NCBI RefSeq assembly: GCF_001425385.1 | Contig: NZ_LMQO01000004.1 | Coordinates: 124,001 to 188,000 of the forward strand | Length of the DNA stretch: 64,000 nt | Reading direction: 5' to 3' | From: Sphingomonas sp. Leaf407 | Lineage (GTDB): Bacteria > Pseudomonadota > Alphaproteobacteria > Sphingomonadales > Sphingomonadaceae | In this document: in pieces, positions 43,718-52,680 of the stretch | How positions within the stretch are numbered: the stretch's first letter is position 1 | Layout of the letters: the number at the start of each line of letters is the position of its first letter | Program-made: the position numbers and the translations under genes | The notes under the pieces: model-generated | What the model was told of the DNA's origin: nothing | What the model saw: the letters and a program-made list of their open reading frames with translations, nothing else | Databases searched by the model: none

Positions 43718-46498
43718 TTAAACGAAGCCTGCGAACTCCTTGCCCGCCGCCGCGTCGAGCATCCGCCGTTCGAGCGATTTCAGCCGTAACTGCCCGGTGA
43801 TCCGGTCGCCAGTCAGGTCGGTGACGTAAAAGGTGTCGACCGCGCGTTCGCCATAGGTCGCGACATGCGCCGAATGCAGTGTCACCTTCGACTGGAACAG
43901 CGCCTGCGCCAGATGGTGGAGCAGCGCCGGCCGGTCGCGGGCGTTCACCTCGATCACGGTGAAGCGGTTCGAGGCGGCATTGTCGATCAGCACGTTCGGC
44001 TCGATCGGGAACGCTTCGGCGCGCGGACGCGACAGCGGCTTGGCCGCCAGCCGGTCGCCCAGCTTCATCCGGTTGGCGAGCGCGTCGCCGATCGTCTTCT
44101 TCAACCGTTCGAGCTGCCCCGCCTCGTCGAACGGCCCGCCCAGCGGATTCTGGACGAGGAAATTGTCGAGCGCCATGCCGGTGCGGGTGGTGTGGATACG
44201 CGCGTCGATGATGTTGCCGCCCGCCGCATGGATCGCCCCGGCGATGCGATAGAACAGCCCGGGATGGTCGGCGGCATGGACCGTCACCAAGGTCGCGCCG
44301 CGATCCTCGTCGACGCTCGTCTCGATCGACAGGCGGATGTCGCCGGCATGATCGACCATCCGCGCGTTGGCGACGATGACGTCATCGGGCTCGGCGATCC
44401 AGTAAGCCGGCGGCAGGTGGCGGACATAGGCGGCCAGCGTCTCGCGATCCCAGCCTAGCGCGGCGCGCAGCGTTTCCTGCTTCTCGGCGATCCGCTCGTC
44501 GCGACCACGCTGCTTGTGGCCGAGGCGCAGGACCTCTTCCGCCGTCTCGAACAGGGTGGTGAGCAACTGGCGCTTCCACCCGTTCCACGTCCCCGGCCCG
44601 ACCGCACGAATATCGACGACGGTCAGCACCAGCAGCATGCGCAGCCGCTGCGGCGACTGCACCACGCCGGTAAAGTCGAGGATCGTCTTGAAGTCGCTCA
44701 AGTCACGCTTGAACGCGGTGGCCGACATCAGCAGGTGGTGGCGCACCAGCCATGCGACCGTCTCGGTTTCCGCCGGGGTGAGGCCGAGACGCGGGCACAG
44801 CCGTTCCGCTACCTCTGCCCCCAGGATCGAATGGTCGCCGCCGCGCCCCTTGGCGATGTCGTGGCACAGCACCGCGACGAACAGCGCGCGCCGCTGCACG
44901 ATCCCGCCGAACAGCGCGGTAGCGAGCGGGTGCTCGTCGCGACAGATGCCGCGCTCGACCTGCGACAGCAGCCCGATCATGCGGATGGTGTGCTCGTCGA
45001 CCGTATAGTGGTGGTACATGTCGAACTGCATCTGCGCGACGATGCGGCCGAAATCGGGAATGAACCGGCCGAATACCCCCGCCTCGTTCATCCAGCGCAG
45101 CACCAGTTCGGGATCGCGCGGGGACGTCAGCACGTCGAGGAACAACTGGTTGGCGCGCGGATGCGAGCGGACGTGCCCCGCGAGGCGCGCATCGCGCGAC
45201 GCCGCGCGCATCGCCAGCGGATGGATTTCGAGGCTGTGGAGATCGGCCAGCGCGAAGATTTCGATCAGCCGGACCGGGTCCTCGGCAAAGAAACTGTCCT
45301 TGGGCAGCGCGAGGCGTCCGCGATCGAGGACGAAGCCATGCAGCCGGCGCGGCCGGCGCCGCAGCCGGGGCAGGCCGAACCGGCTGCCGCGCGCGGCATA
45401 GGTTTCGTCGAGGTGGCTGAGGAACATGCCGGTCAGGTCGCCGACGCGCTTGGCCTGCAGGAAGTAGAACTGCATGAACCGTTCGACCCGCGATTTGCCG
45501 ACGCGGTCGCTGTAGCGCATCCGCGTCGCGATCTCGGTCTGCACGTCGAAGGTCAGCCGCTCCTCGGCCCGCCCGGTGATGAGGTGGAGGTGACAGCGCA
45601 CCGCCCACAGGAAATCCTCGGCGCGATTGAACTTGCGCAGCTCGGGCGCGCTCAGCAACCCGGCGTGTACCAGATCGGCGGCGCGGCGGACGTTATAGGC
45701 GTATTTGCCGATCCAGAAGAGCGCGTGGAGGTCGCGCAGGCCGCCCTTCCCCTCCTTCACATTGGGTTCGACGACATAGCGGGTGTCGCCCATCCGCTTG
45801 TGCCGCGCGTCGCGTTCGGACAGCTTCTCGGCGATGAAGTTCCGCGCGGTCCCTTCCTGCACCTCGGCCTTGAAGCGGCGCGCCGCCTCGGCATAGAGCG
45901 CGGTATCGCCCCAGACATAGCGCGCCTCGACCAGTGCGGTGCGCACCGTCGCGTCGCCCTTGGCCTGGCGCACCATCTCGTCGAGCGAGCGCGACGAATG
46001 GCCGACCTTCAGCCCCAGATCCCATAGCGCGTAGAGCAGCGATTCGATGACCTGTTCGGACCATGGCGTCTGCTTCCACGGGGTCAGCACGCCGATGTCG
46101 ACGTCCGAATGCGGGGCCATCTCGCCCCGGCCATAGCCGCCGACCGCGATCAGCGTCATCCGCTCGGCAGCGGTCGGGTTGGGATTGGGATGGACCCGGC
46201 CGACGATCACCTCCGACAGCGCCAAAAGGATGACGTCGGTCAGCCACGCATAGGCCGCCGCCGTTTCCAGCCCGTGACCCGGCCGGTCGCGAAAGCGTCG
46301 TTCGATCTCGGACCGGCCACGTGCCAGCGCGTCGCGCAGCACGGCGGTCGCCGCGCGGCGCAATGCCGCACGGTCGCTGTCGTCGGGGATCGCCGCCAGT
46401 GCCGCTGCCAGCGCCTGCGGATTCGCGATCGCCTGGGGATCGGGAATCCGTTCGAAGCGCGGCGGCGTCGCCAGATCGGTCGGGGCGGGGTCGGTCAG
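43718..46498 (-). CDS. glnD: Bifunctional [protein-PII] uridylyltransferase, probable CTG start
   Basis: GlnD uridylylates and deuridylylates PII in response to glutamine. It has the nucleotidyltransferase motif GGYGRGEMAPHSDVD, an HD domain (VLCHDIAKGRGGDHS), and two C-terminal ACT domains (VTVHAADHPGLFYRIAG; VIEVNARDRPALLHHLAQ). The frame is open upstream to a CTG at 46498 that overlaps the grpE TGA (CTGA) and has GGAGG seven bases before it; no ATG or GTG is in frame. A TTG at 46363 would give 881 residues instead of 926 and remove the N-terminal helix leading into the transferase domain. Confidence 0.93.
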   Translation of the reverse strand: MTDPAPTDLATPPRFERIPDPQAIANPQALAAALAAIPDDSDRAALRRAATAVLRDALARGRSEIERRFRDRPGHGLETAAAYAWLTDVILLALSEVIVGRVHPNPNPTAAERMTLIAVGGYGRGEMAPHSDVDIGVLTPWKQTPWSEQVIESLLYALWDLGLKVGHSSRSLDEMVRQAKGDATVRTALVEARYVWGDTALYAEAARRFKAEVQEGTARNFIAEKLSERDARHKRMGDTRYVVEPNVKEGKGGLRDLHALFWIGKYAYNVRRAADLVHAGLLSAPELRKFNRAEDFLWAVRCHLHLITGRAEERLTFDVQTEIATRMRYSDRVGKSRVERFMQFYFLQAKRVGDLTGMFLSHLDETYAARGSRFGLPRLRRRPRRLHGFVLDRGRLALPKDSFFAEDPVRLIEIFALADLHSLEIHPLAMRAASRDARLAGHVRSHPRANQLFLDVLTSPRDPELVLRWMNEAGVFGRFIPDFGRIVAQMQFDMYHHYTVDEHTIRMIGLLSQVERGICRDEHPLATALFGGIVQRRALFVAVLCHDIAKGRGGDHSILGAEVAERLCPRLGLTPAETETVAWLVRHHLLMSATAFKRDLSDFKTILDFTGVVQSPQRLRMLLVLTVVDIRAVGPGTWNGWKRQLLTTLFETAEEVLRLGHKQRGRDERIAEKQETLRAALGWDRETLAAYVRHLPPAYWIAEPDDVIVANARMVDHAGDIRLSIETSVDEDRGATLVTVHAADHPGLFYRIAGAIHAAGGNIIDARIHTTRTGMALDNFLVQNPLGGPFDEAGQLERLKKTIGDALANRMKLGDRLAAKPLSRPRAEAFPIEPNVLIDNAASNRFTVIEVNARDRPALLHHLAQALFQSKVTLHSAHVATYGERAVDTFYVTDLTGDRITGQLRLKSLERRMLDAAAGKEFAGFV

Positions 46499-47052
46499 GC
46501 GTCGCCCTCCGGCGCCTTGGCCACGCCGACCAGCGCCGGGCGCAGCAACCGGTCGCGGATCATGTAGCCGGTCTGGATTTCCTGGACGACGGTGCCGGGG
46601 GCGGCATCCTTTGACGGCACCTCGAACATCGCCTGATGGCGGTTCGGATCGAGCGACTCGCCGACCGCGTTCATCTTCGTGATGCCGTGGCGGCTGAACA
46701 CGCTCTCCAGCTCGCGGCCGGTCGCCTCCAGCCCGGTGACGAGGCCCTTCATCCGCTCCTCGCCGCGCAGATCGTCGGGGATCGCCGACAATGCGCGGGC
46801 GAGATTGTCGGCGACCGACAGGATGTCGCGCGAAAAGGCGGTCGCGGCATAGGCGCGGGCATCGGCCACTTCCTTTTCGGCGCGGCGGCGGACGTTCTGC
46901 AAATCGGCACGGGCATAGAGCACCTCGGCCTGCGCATCGGCCAGCTTCGCTTCCAGCTCGGCGGCGCGATCCGCCTCGGCGACTTCGGGCGCGGCCTCGG
47001 CGGTGGCTTCGCGCAGGTCGGCGGTATCGTCGTTCGCGGGAGTATCGGTCAT
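46495..47052 (-). CDS. grpE: Nucleotide exchange factor GrpE
   Basis: GrpE releases ADP from DnaK. The 185-residue protein has an acidic, disordered N-terminus, a long coiled coil (AELEAKLADAQAEVLYARADLQNVRRRAEKE, in part), and the C-terminal beta domain with GITKMNAVGESLDPNRHQAMFEV and VVQEIQTGYMIRDRLLRPALVGV. Stop overlaps the proposed glnD start. It lies 20 bases after hrcA, the common hrcA-grpE order; dnaK and dnaJ are not in the window. Confidence 0.96.
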   Translation of the reverse strand: MTDTPANDDTADLREATAEAAPEVAEADRAAELEAKLADAQAEVLYARADLQNVRRRAEKEVADARAYAATAFSRDILSVADNLARALSAIPDDLRGEERMKGLVTGLEATGRELESVFSRHGITKMNAVGESLDPNRHQAMFEVPSKDAAPGTVVQEIQTGYMIRDRLLRPALVGVAKAPEGDA

Positions 47053-47071
47053 TCCACTCTCTTCTTACTCA

Positions 47072-48112
47072 TCAACCAAGGAGCCGCGCCAGCGTCGCGG
47101 CAGTAAAATCCACCATGGGCACGACACGCGCATAGTTCAACCGGACGGGGCCGATCACCCCGACCACGCCGACCACACGCCCGTCGAGCGCGCGCACCGG
47201 CTTGGCGATCACCGAGGATCCGGTCAATGCGAACAGCTTGTTTTCCGACCCGATAAAAATACGCGCAGCATCCCCGCCCTGTGCCGATTCGAGCAGCCGG
47301 GCGATCTCTTCCTTGCCCTCCAGCTCGTCGAGCAACTGTCGCACCCGGTCGAGATCGCTCGACGCCGCCTCGTCGAGCAGCCGCGCCTGCCCGCGCACGA
47401 TCAGCACCGGGCGGTGGCCGCCGTCCTCGCTCCATACCGCAAGGCCACGCTCGATCAGCACGCGCGCGGTGGCATCCAGTTCGGCGCGCTCCTGCCCGAT
47501 CTCGGCAAGGATGCGCGCGCGCGCCTCCCCCAGCGTCATGCCCGACAGGCGGGCGGTCAGGTAATTGGCCGCCTCGGCCAGCGCCGCCGAACCGGTGCCG
47601 GGGACGAGATCGACCACGCGATTCTCGACCGATCCGTCGGCCCCGACCAATATAGCCAGCGCGCGACCGGCCGACAGCGGTACGAACGATACCTGCCGCA
47701 ACACCGGTTCGCGCTTGGGCACCAGCACCAGCCCGGCACTGGCCGACAGGCCGGACAGCGCGGTCGCGGTGGCGGCGAGCGCTTCCTCGACCGGCCCGGC
47801 ACTCTGGACCTGCGCGGAGAGCGCGGCGCGTTCCTGCGCCGACGGCTCCATCGCGTGCATCATGCCGTCGACGAACAGGCGCAGCCCGCTCTCGGTCGGC
47901 ATCCGCCCGGCGCTGACATGTGGTGCTGCGAGCAGCCCGGCTTCCTCAAGATCCTGCATCACGCCGCGAATCGAGGCTGGCGACAGGTTCAGCCCCGACA
48001 GTTGCGCGATGGTGCGCGATCCCACCGGCGTGCCCGTAGACAGATAGGAATCGACGACGATCCGAAACACGTCGCGCGCCCGGTCGGTCAGTTCGTGGAT
48101 CGGCTGGGCCAT
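47072..48112 (-). CDS. hrcA: Heat-inducible transcription repressor HrcA
   Basis: HrcA represses groE-type operons through the CIRCE operator. The 346-residue protein has the N-terminal winged helix (YLSTGTPVGSRTIAQLSGLNLSPASIR, in part, then MQDLEEAGLLAAPHVSAGRMPTE), a GAF-like body, and the C-terminal VIAKPVRALDGRVVGVVGVIGPVRLNYARVVPMVDFTA, in part. The ATG at 48112 begins MAQPIHELTDR. No CIRCE inverted repeat is visible in the 58 bases before it, so hrcA-grpE seem not to be autoregulated that way. Confidence 0.96.
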   Translation of the reverse strand: MAQPIHELTDRARDVFRIVVDSYLSTGTPVGSRTIAQLSGLNLSPASIRGVMQDLEEAGLLAAPHVSAGRMPTESGLRLFVDGMMHAMEPSAQERAALSAQVQSAGPVEEALAATATALSGLSASAGLVLVPKREPVLRQVSFVPLSAGRALAILVGADGSVENRVVDLVPGTGSAALAEAANYLTARLSGMTLGEARARILAEIGQERAELDATARVLIERGLAVWSEDGGHRPVLIVRGQARLLDEAASSDLDRVRQLLDELEGKEEIARLLESAQGGDAARIFIGSENKLFALTGSSVIAKPVRALDGRVVGVVGVIGPVRLNYARVVPMVDFTAATLARLLG

Positions 48113-48170
48113 GCCCTGAATGTAGGGGGAAGATCGCGGCGGCGGAACCCCGATCCTCCCCGCCCCCGCA

Positions 48171-48671
48171 TCAACCGGCCTTGATATAGCTCGCGACCGG
48201 CAGTTCGCCGATCGCGCCGCGCAACGCCTCGCCGGTCCGGCCGCCGTCGGCAGCACCACAGCCGTAATAATAGGACAGTTTCTGCGATGCGCCGCTCAGT
48301 TCACTCCACCGCACCTCGACCGAGGGCATGTCGGTCGGCGCATTGCCGCATCCCGGCTGGCCCGGTTGCAGCAGCCGGTCGCCCTGCGCCGGACGATAGG
48401 GCTGGAGCTTGGCCGCGAAGGCGCGATATTGCGCGGGCGTCGCCTGGAACGATCGCACGCCGCTGACGGCGGTGAAGCGCTTGCCCTCGAAGGTGCCGCG
48501 CCCGTCGGGCTGGATCGTCACCATATAAACCGGACAGGTGCCAAAACACGGCGAGGTTTCGTAACTGATCGTCTCACGCTCGATCGCGACCGGCTTGCCC
48601 CCCTCGGTATTGCCGATCGCCATCACGCAGCCGCCCAGCAGCGGCACCAGTCCCAAGGCGATGATCTTCAT
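48171..48671 (-). CDS. DUF6438-like lipoprotein
   Basis: The 166-residue lipoprotein has signal and lipobox [13 protein letters not shown]. The core motif is [18 protein letters not shown] followed by a [11 protein letters not shown] segment, a pattern of secreted proteins annotated as DUF6438. Four further cysteines (PGCGN, YYGCGA) may form disulfides. The ATG at 48671 is clear. Function unknown; it lies upstream of hrcA on the same strand but 58 bases away. Confidence 0.75.
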   Translation of the reverse strand: MKIIALGLVPLLGGCVMAIGNTEGGKPVAIERETISYETSPCFGTCPVYMVTIQPDGRGTFEGKRFTAVSGVRSFQATPAQYRAFAAKLQPYRPAQGDRLLQPGQPGCGNAPTDMPSVEVRWSELSGASQKLSYYYGCGAADGGRTGEALRGAIGELPVASYIKAG

Positions 48672-48793
48672 GGTCGTCCTCCCGTTGGCGCATCGTTTCG
48701 CGCGCGTATCGTCGATACCGCGGCGTGACTGGCGCGGGGATGAACGGCCCGCTAGAGCCGATCGACATTCAGCCAGACGGTGGCTCTTGGCGG

Positions 48794-48903
48794 CTCCCCT
48801 CCCTGAAAAGGGAGGGGCTGGGGGTGGGTCGGCCCGAGAGGAAACGTAAGCACTCCACAACCGGCCAACCCACCCCCAACCCCTCCCTTGTCAGGGAGGG
48901 GAG
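48794..48903. repeat. 110-base palindromic element, copy A
   Basis: Terminal CTCCCCTCCCTGA...TCAGGGAGGGGAG arms and inner GGGGGTGGGTCGGCC/GGCCAACCCACCCCC arms enclose a unique loop. Copy B at 52532-52642 carries the same element in the opposite orientation. It fills the gap (48672-48974) between the lipoprotein gene and rph; no gene is seen there. Confidence 0.85.
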
Positions 48904-48974
48904 TAGATTGGGAAGCCATTTCGCTGAATGTCGATCCGCGCTAGGGCTGTGCCCGAGATTTTCAGGAGACACGC

Positions 48975-49691
48975 ATGCGCCCCTCCGGCCGCACCCCCGA
49001 CGAAATGCGCCCCATCACGATCCAGACCGGCTATACCCGCCATGCCGAAGGGTCGTGCCTGATCGGCTTCGGCGACACCCGCGTGCTGGTGACGGCGTCG
49101 GTCGAGGAGCGCCTGCCGCCATGGCTGCGCGGCAAGGGCGAGGGCTGGATCACCGCCGAATACGGCATGCTGCCGCGCGCCACCCACACCCGCGGCAGCC
49201 GCGAGGCGGCCAAGGGCAAGCAGTCGGGCCGGACGCAGGAAATCCAGCGGCTGATCGGGCGCTCCCTGCGCGCGGTGGTCGACCTGAAGGCGCTGGGCGA
49301 GCGGCAGATCACGCTCGATTGCGACGTATTGCAGGCCGATGGCGGCACCCGCACCGCCGCGATCTCGGGCGCATGGGTGGCACTTCGCCTCGCAGTCGAC
49401 GGGCTGCTGCGCGAGGGCAAGCTGAGCGTCGATCCGATCAGCCGGCAGGTCGCGGCGATCAGTTGCGGCATCCACAACGGCACGCCGGTGCTCGACCTCG
49501 ACTATATCGAGGATTCGGCCGCCGATGCCGATGCCAATTTCGTGCTGACCAGCGACAACAACATCGCCGAGGTTCAGGCGACCGCCGAAGGCGCCTGCTA
49601 CGACGAGGAAGCGCTGCTCCGCCTGCTCCGCCTGGCGCACATCGGTTGCGGCCGCATCTTCGCCGAACAGCTCCGGGCGACCGGCCGGTGA
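48975..49691 (+). CDS. rph: Ribonuclease PH
   Basis: RNase PH trims tRNA 3' ends with phosphate. The 238-residue protein matches the family: [20 protein letters not shown] at the N-terminus, [41 protein letters not shown] and [24 protein letters not shown] precedes the ATG at 48975. The rdgB GTG overlaps its stop, and the two are commonly paired. Confidence 0.97.
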   Translation: MRPSGRTPDEMRPITIQTGYTRHAEGSCLIGFGDTRVLVTASVEERLPPWLRGKGEGWITAEYGMLPRATHTRGSREAAKGKQSGRTQEIQRLIGRSLRAVVDLKALGERQITLDCDVLQADGGTRTAAISGAWVALRLAVDGLLREGKLSVDPISRQVAAISCGIHNGTPVLDLDYIEDSAADADANFVLTSDNNIAEVQATAEGACYDEEALLRLLRLAHIGCGRIFAEQLRATGR

Positions 49692-50317
49692 GCGGCGAGG
49701 GCAAGGACCCCCAGGCGATCCGCAAGCTTGCCCCCGGCAGGCTCGTCATCGCCAGCCATAACCCGGGCAAGATCCGTGAGATCGCGGCGCTGCTCGGCCC
49801 GTACGGCGTGACGCCGATTTCGGCGGGCGAACTCGACCTGCCCGAGCCGGAAGAGACCGGCACGACCTTCGTCGCCAATGCCGAGTTGAAGGCGTTGCAG
49901 GCGGCCGACCTGTCGGGCCTGCCCGCGCTGGCCGACGACAGCGGCCTGTGCGTCGAGGCGCTGGGCGGCGATCCCGGCATCTTCTCGGCGCGCTGGGCCG
50001 GGCCGTCCAAGGATTTCGACGCGGCGATGCGGCTGGTCGAGGAACGGATGCAGGCGACCGGCCCCGATCACAGCCGCGCCGCGCATTTCGTCTGCGCGCT
50101 GGCACTGGCGTGGCCCGACGGCCATGTCGAATGGTTCGAGGGGCGGGTCGACGGCACATTGGTATCGCCGCCGCGCGGGGCCAACGGCTTTGGCTATGAC
50201 GCGATGTTCCAGGCCGACGGCATGGCGCAGACCTATGGCGAGATCGATCCCGACCATAAACATGCGATCAGCCACCGTGCCGATGCGTTCGCGCAACTGG
50301 TACGCGCGGTATTCTGA
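49688..50317 (+). CDS. rdgB: Non-canonical purine NTP pyrophosphatase (XTP/ITP)
   Basis: RdgB hydrolyses ITP and XTP to prevent their incorporation into DNA and RNA. The 209-residue HAM1-family protein shows [44 protein letters not shown]-equivalent [15 protein letters not shown] and [12 protein letters not shown] at 49688 overlaps the rph TGA. A strong GC hairpin lies just after the stop. Confidence 0.96.
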   Translation: MSGEGKDPQAIRKLAPGRLVIASHNPGKIREIAALLGPYGVTPISAGELDLPEPEETGTTFVANAELKALQAADLSGLPALADDSGLCVEALGGDPGIFSARWAGPSKDFDAAMRLVEERMQATGPDHSRAAHFVCALALAWPDGHVEWFEGRVDGTLVSPPRGANGFGYDAMFQADGMAQTYGEIDPDHKHAISHRADAFAQLVRAVF

Positions 50318-50329
50318 CGGAACGGCCGG

Positions 50330-50357
50330 GGCTGCCGGGGCATTGATCCCGGCAGCC
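50330..50357 (+). promoter_or_regulatory. Perfect 10-base hairpin ahead of the 50373 gene
   Basis: GGCTGCCGGG (50330-50339) pairs with CCCGGCAGCC (50348-50357). It lies three bases before the AGGGAG ribosome site of the next gene and has no T-tract, so it could limit read-through or translation of that gene. Confidence 0.45.
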
Positions 50358-50372
50358 GACAGGGAGCCTGAT

Positions 50373-50606
50373 GTGAGTGATGAAACCGTGAAGATCCGCC
50401 ACCGCGAAATCGCGGTTGAACACCTGCTGTTCTGGACGATGCGCTATGTCGAACGGCGCCTGCCCGGCCTGCTCGACTCGCTCGACCTCAGCCTCGACAA
50501 GCTCGGCGACCCGTCGCACGGCGAGGACAAGAACGACGACAAGGTCCGCCACATCGCCGCCAAGATCGTCGCCGGCGCACGCGAGGACATGAAGGACGGC
50601 GAATAA
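50373..50606 (+). CDS. Small charged cytosolic protein, unknown
   Basis: The 77-residue protein is hydrophilic, with many Asp, Glu, Lys and Arg and helices around VEHLLFWTMRYVERRLPGLLDSL. It has GTG at 50373 with AGGGAG upstream; the ATG two bases earlier is followed at once by a stop. It is 55 bases after rdgB and may be a third gene of rph-rdgB. No family recognised. Confidence 0.6.
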   Translation: MSDETVKIRHREIAVEHLLFWTMRYVERRLPGLLDSLDLSLDKLGDPSHGEDKNDDKVRHIAAKIVAGAREDMKDGE

Positions 50607-50634
50607 CGCTGCTCGGAACCGATCAAGGTTCCAT

Positions 50635-50743
50635 CGTCACCCCGGACCTGCTCCGGGGTCCACTGGGCCGCAAACATTGTCGCCGGTGCCTCAAGCCACA
50701 CCGATCGCTGCACCGTGGACCCCGGAACAAGTCCGGGGTGACG
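50635..50743. repeat. Inverted pair of REP-like palindromes
   Basis: Arms CGTCACCCCGGACCTGCTCC and the facing GGACTTGTTCCGGGG-type unit (50717-50743) match the family at 11731-11826. They fill the convergent gap between 50606 and 50769. Confidence 0.8.
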
Positions 50744-50768
50744 ATAGCGGCAAAGGGGTCGACCCGCC

Positions 50769-51332
50769 CTAGAACGCCCGCTGGCCGACGATATTGCCGG
50801 CGGGCACGTAACGGCAGGCGATGAAATCGTCCTTCGCATTGCTCGCCTCGGCGCAGCCATAGCGCTGCGTCGTGCGCCACAGGATCTGGGTATAGTGCGC
50901 CACGTCGCCGAAATTGCCGGTGTTCGACGACGCCGGCACCGCGACCGGCAGATAATAGCGCTTCTCCGCTACCCAATGTCCGACCATCTCGTCGTAGCGA
51001 TAGGCGCCGCGCGTGCCGGTCCACAGGTTCTCGCCCTGTTCGGGTGTTCCGCGCGGCTGCGGCGAATGCTCGAACGTCGCCGTCCGCGCCATCTCGCTGG
51101 CATAGCGTTTCGCATCCGCCGCCAGTGCCGGGTCCCATACCAGCGGCGCCAACCCCGCTTCGGCGCGGGCGGCACGATGACCCGCTTCCATCGCCTGTCG
51201 CAGCAGCGCCGCGCCGCGTGGCGCGACGCCGTCGAACGCGCGCGGTTCGACCACCCGTTCGGGGCCGCTCGCCGGCACCGCCGAACATCCCCCCAGCAGC
51301 AGCGCCGCCGTCAATATTTGTATCCCACGCAT
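50769..51332 (-). CDS. CAP-domain (SCP/PR-1-like) lipoprotein
   Basis: The 187-residue protein has a lipobox (LTAALLLGGCSAV) and a CAP domain: LVWDPALAADAKRYASEMA, FEHSP, GENLWTG, GHWVAEKRYY, and GDVAHYTQILWRTTQRYGCAEA with the conserved HYTQxxW. CAP proteins are secreted; their bacterial functions are largely undefined. The ATG at 51332 is 20 bases from the divergent hemW ATG, and a palindrome between them supplies GGGGC to both. Confidence 0.9.
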   Translation of the reverse strand: MRGIQILTAALLLGGCSAVPASGPERVVEPRAFDGVAPRGAALLRQAMEAGHRAARAEAGLAPLVWDPALAADAKRYASEMARTATFEHSPQPRGTPEQGENLWTGTRGAYRYDEMVGHWVAEKRYYLPVAVPASSNTGNFGDVAHYTQILWRTTQRYGCAEASNAKDDFIACRYVPAGNIVGQRAF

Positions 51333-51334
51333 AC

Positions 51335-51348
51335 GCCCCATATGGGGC
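51335..51348. promoter_or_regulatory. Palindrome acting as ribosome site for two divergent genes
   Basis: GCCCCATATGGGGC lies in the 20 bases between the CAP-protein and hemW start codons. Each strand offers GGGGC just upstream of its own ATG. No room remains for promoters, which must lie inside the opposite coding regions. Confidence 0.5.
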
Positions 51349-51352
51349 ACGC

Positions 51353-52501
51353 ATGTCCGCCGACCAACCGCCGCTTGCGCTCTACGTCCACTGGCCGTTT
51401 TGCGTGTCGAAATGCCCCTATTGCGACTTCAACAGCCATGTCCGCGAGCGAGTGGATCAGGACGCATGGGCAAGCGCGCTGCTCGCCGATCTGGCGCATG
51501 AGGCGGCGCTGCTGCCCGGCCGCCGGCTCGCCTCGATCTTCTTCGGAGGCGGCACGCCCTCGCTGATGCCGCCCGCCACCGTCGCGGCGATCATCAACGC
51601 CGCCTGTCGCCTCTGGCCGGCGATGCCCGACATCGAGATTACGCTGGAGGCCAACCCCTCCTCGGTCGAGGCGGCGCGCTTCGCCGACATCGCCGCCGCC
51701 GGGGTCAATCGCGTGTCGCTGGGCGTGCAGGCGCTCGACGATGCCGCGCTCGGCTTTCTCGGCCGGGCGCATGGCGTCGACGAGGCGCTGGACGCGCTCG
51801 CCATCGCCCAGCGCCATTTCGCGCGGGTCAGCTTCGACCTGATCTACGCCCGTCCGGGTCAGTCGCTGGCGGCATGGGAGGCCGAACTCGCCCGCGCGCT
51901 GTCGTTCGGCACCGAACATCTCTCGCTCTATCAACTGACGATCGAGCCCGGCACCCGCTTCGCCACGCTGGCCGCCAAGGGCGAGTTGACCCTGCCCGAC
52001 ACCGATCTCGCCGCCGACCTGTTCGAGATGACGCAAGGAATGACCGCCACCGCCGGCCTGCCGCTGTACGAAATATCCAACCATGCCCGGCCGGGCGCGG
52101 AGAGCCGCCACAACCTCACTTACTGGCGCTACCGCGACTATGCCGGCATCGGCCCCGGCGCGCATGGCCGGCGCGGCGGCATGGCGACGCAGCGCCACCG
52201 CAAGCCCGAAAACTGGATCGCCGCCGTCGCGCGCAACGGCCACGGCATCGAACGCGAGGACGCGCTGACCCGCCAGGAGCGCGTCACCGAAGCGCTGGTG
52301 ATGGGGCTGCGCATGGCCGAAGGGATCGACCTTGCCCGGATCGCGCGGCTCGGCGAACGGACGGTCGGCGAGGTCGTGCAACTCGATCGGGTCGAAACGC
52401 TGATCCGACAGGGGCTGCTCACCCACGACGGCGACCGGCTGGCGCTAACCCCGGCCGGCATTCCCGTGCTCGACGCGGTCCTGCGCGAGATCGCGGTCTA
52501 G
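51353..52501 (+). CDS. hemW: Radical SAM heme chaperone HemW
   Basis: HemW (formerly HemN-like) binds heme and a 4Fe-4S cluster and delivers heme to respiratory enzymes. The 382-residue protein has the radical SAM cluster motif CVSKCPYCDF (CxxxCxxC), FFGGGTPSLM, ITLEANPSSVE, SLGVQALDDAALGFLGRAH, and HNLTYWRYRDYAGIGPGAHG, which is typical of HemW rather than HemN. ATG 51353. rph and rdgB lie nearby, an order often seen in proteobacteria. Confidence 0.94.
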   Translation: MSADQPPLALYVHWPFCVSKCPYCDFNSHVRERVDQDAWASALLADLAHEAALLPGRRLASIFFGGGTPSLMPPATVAAIINAACRLWPAMPDIEITLEANPSSVEAARFADIAAAGVNRVSLGVQALDDAALGFLGRAHGVDEALDALAIAQRHFARVSFDLIYARPGQSLAAWEAELARALSFGTEHLSLYQLTIEPGTRFATLAAKGELTLPDTDLAADLFEMTQGMTATAGLPLYEISNHARPGAESRHNLTYWRYRDYAGIGPGAHGRRGGMATQRHRKPENWIAAVARNGHGIEREDALTRQERVTEALVMGLRMAEGIDLARIARLGERTVGEVVQLDRVETLIRQGLLTHDGDRLALTPAGIPVLDAVLREIAV

Positions 52502-52531
52502 CGCGGATCGCCATGTAGCGAGATCCTCAGT

Positions 52532-52642
52532 TTCTCCCCTCCCTGATAAGGGAGGGACGGGGGTGGGTTGGCCGGTTGTGGAACGCCCACCTCCCCTCGC
52601 CAGCCGACCCACCCCCAGCCCCTCCCTTGTCAGGGAGGGGAG
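52532..52642. repeat. 110-base palindromic element, copy B (inverted)
   Basis: It has the same end arms as the element at 48794-48903, but its centre (GGCCGGTTGTGGA) is the reverse complement of copy A's centre, so it is inserted in the opposite direction. It lies between hemW and the convergent VOC gene. Confidence 0.85.
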
Positions 52643-52680
52643 CAGTTTCGCTGGCGTTTCAGCGAAAAGGCCAATCAAAC

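Noticed and set aside
48113..48170. CIRCE operator upstream of hrcA
   Set aside because: No TTAGCACTC/GAGTGCTAA inverted repeat is present in this interval.
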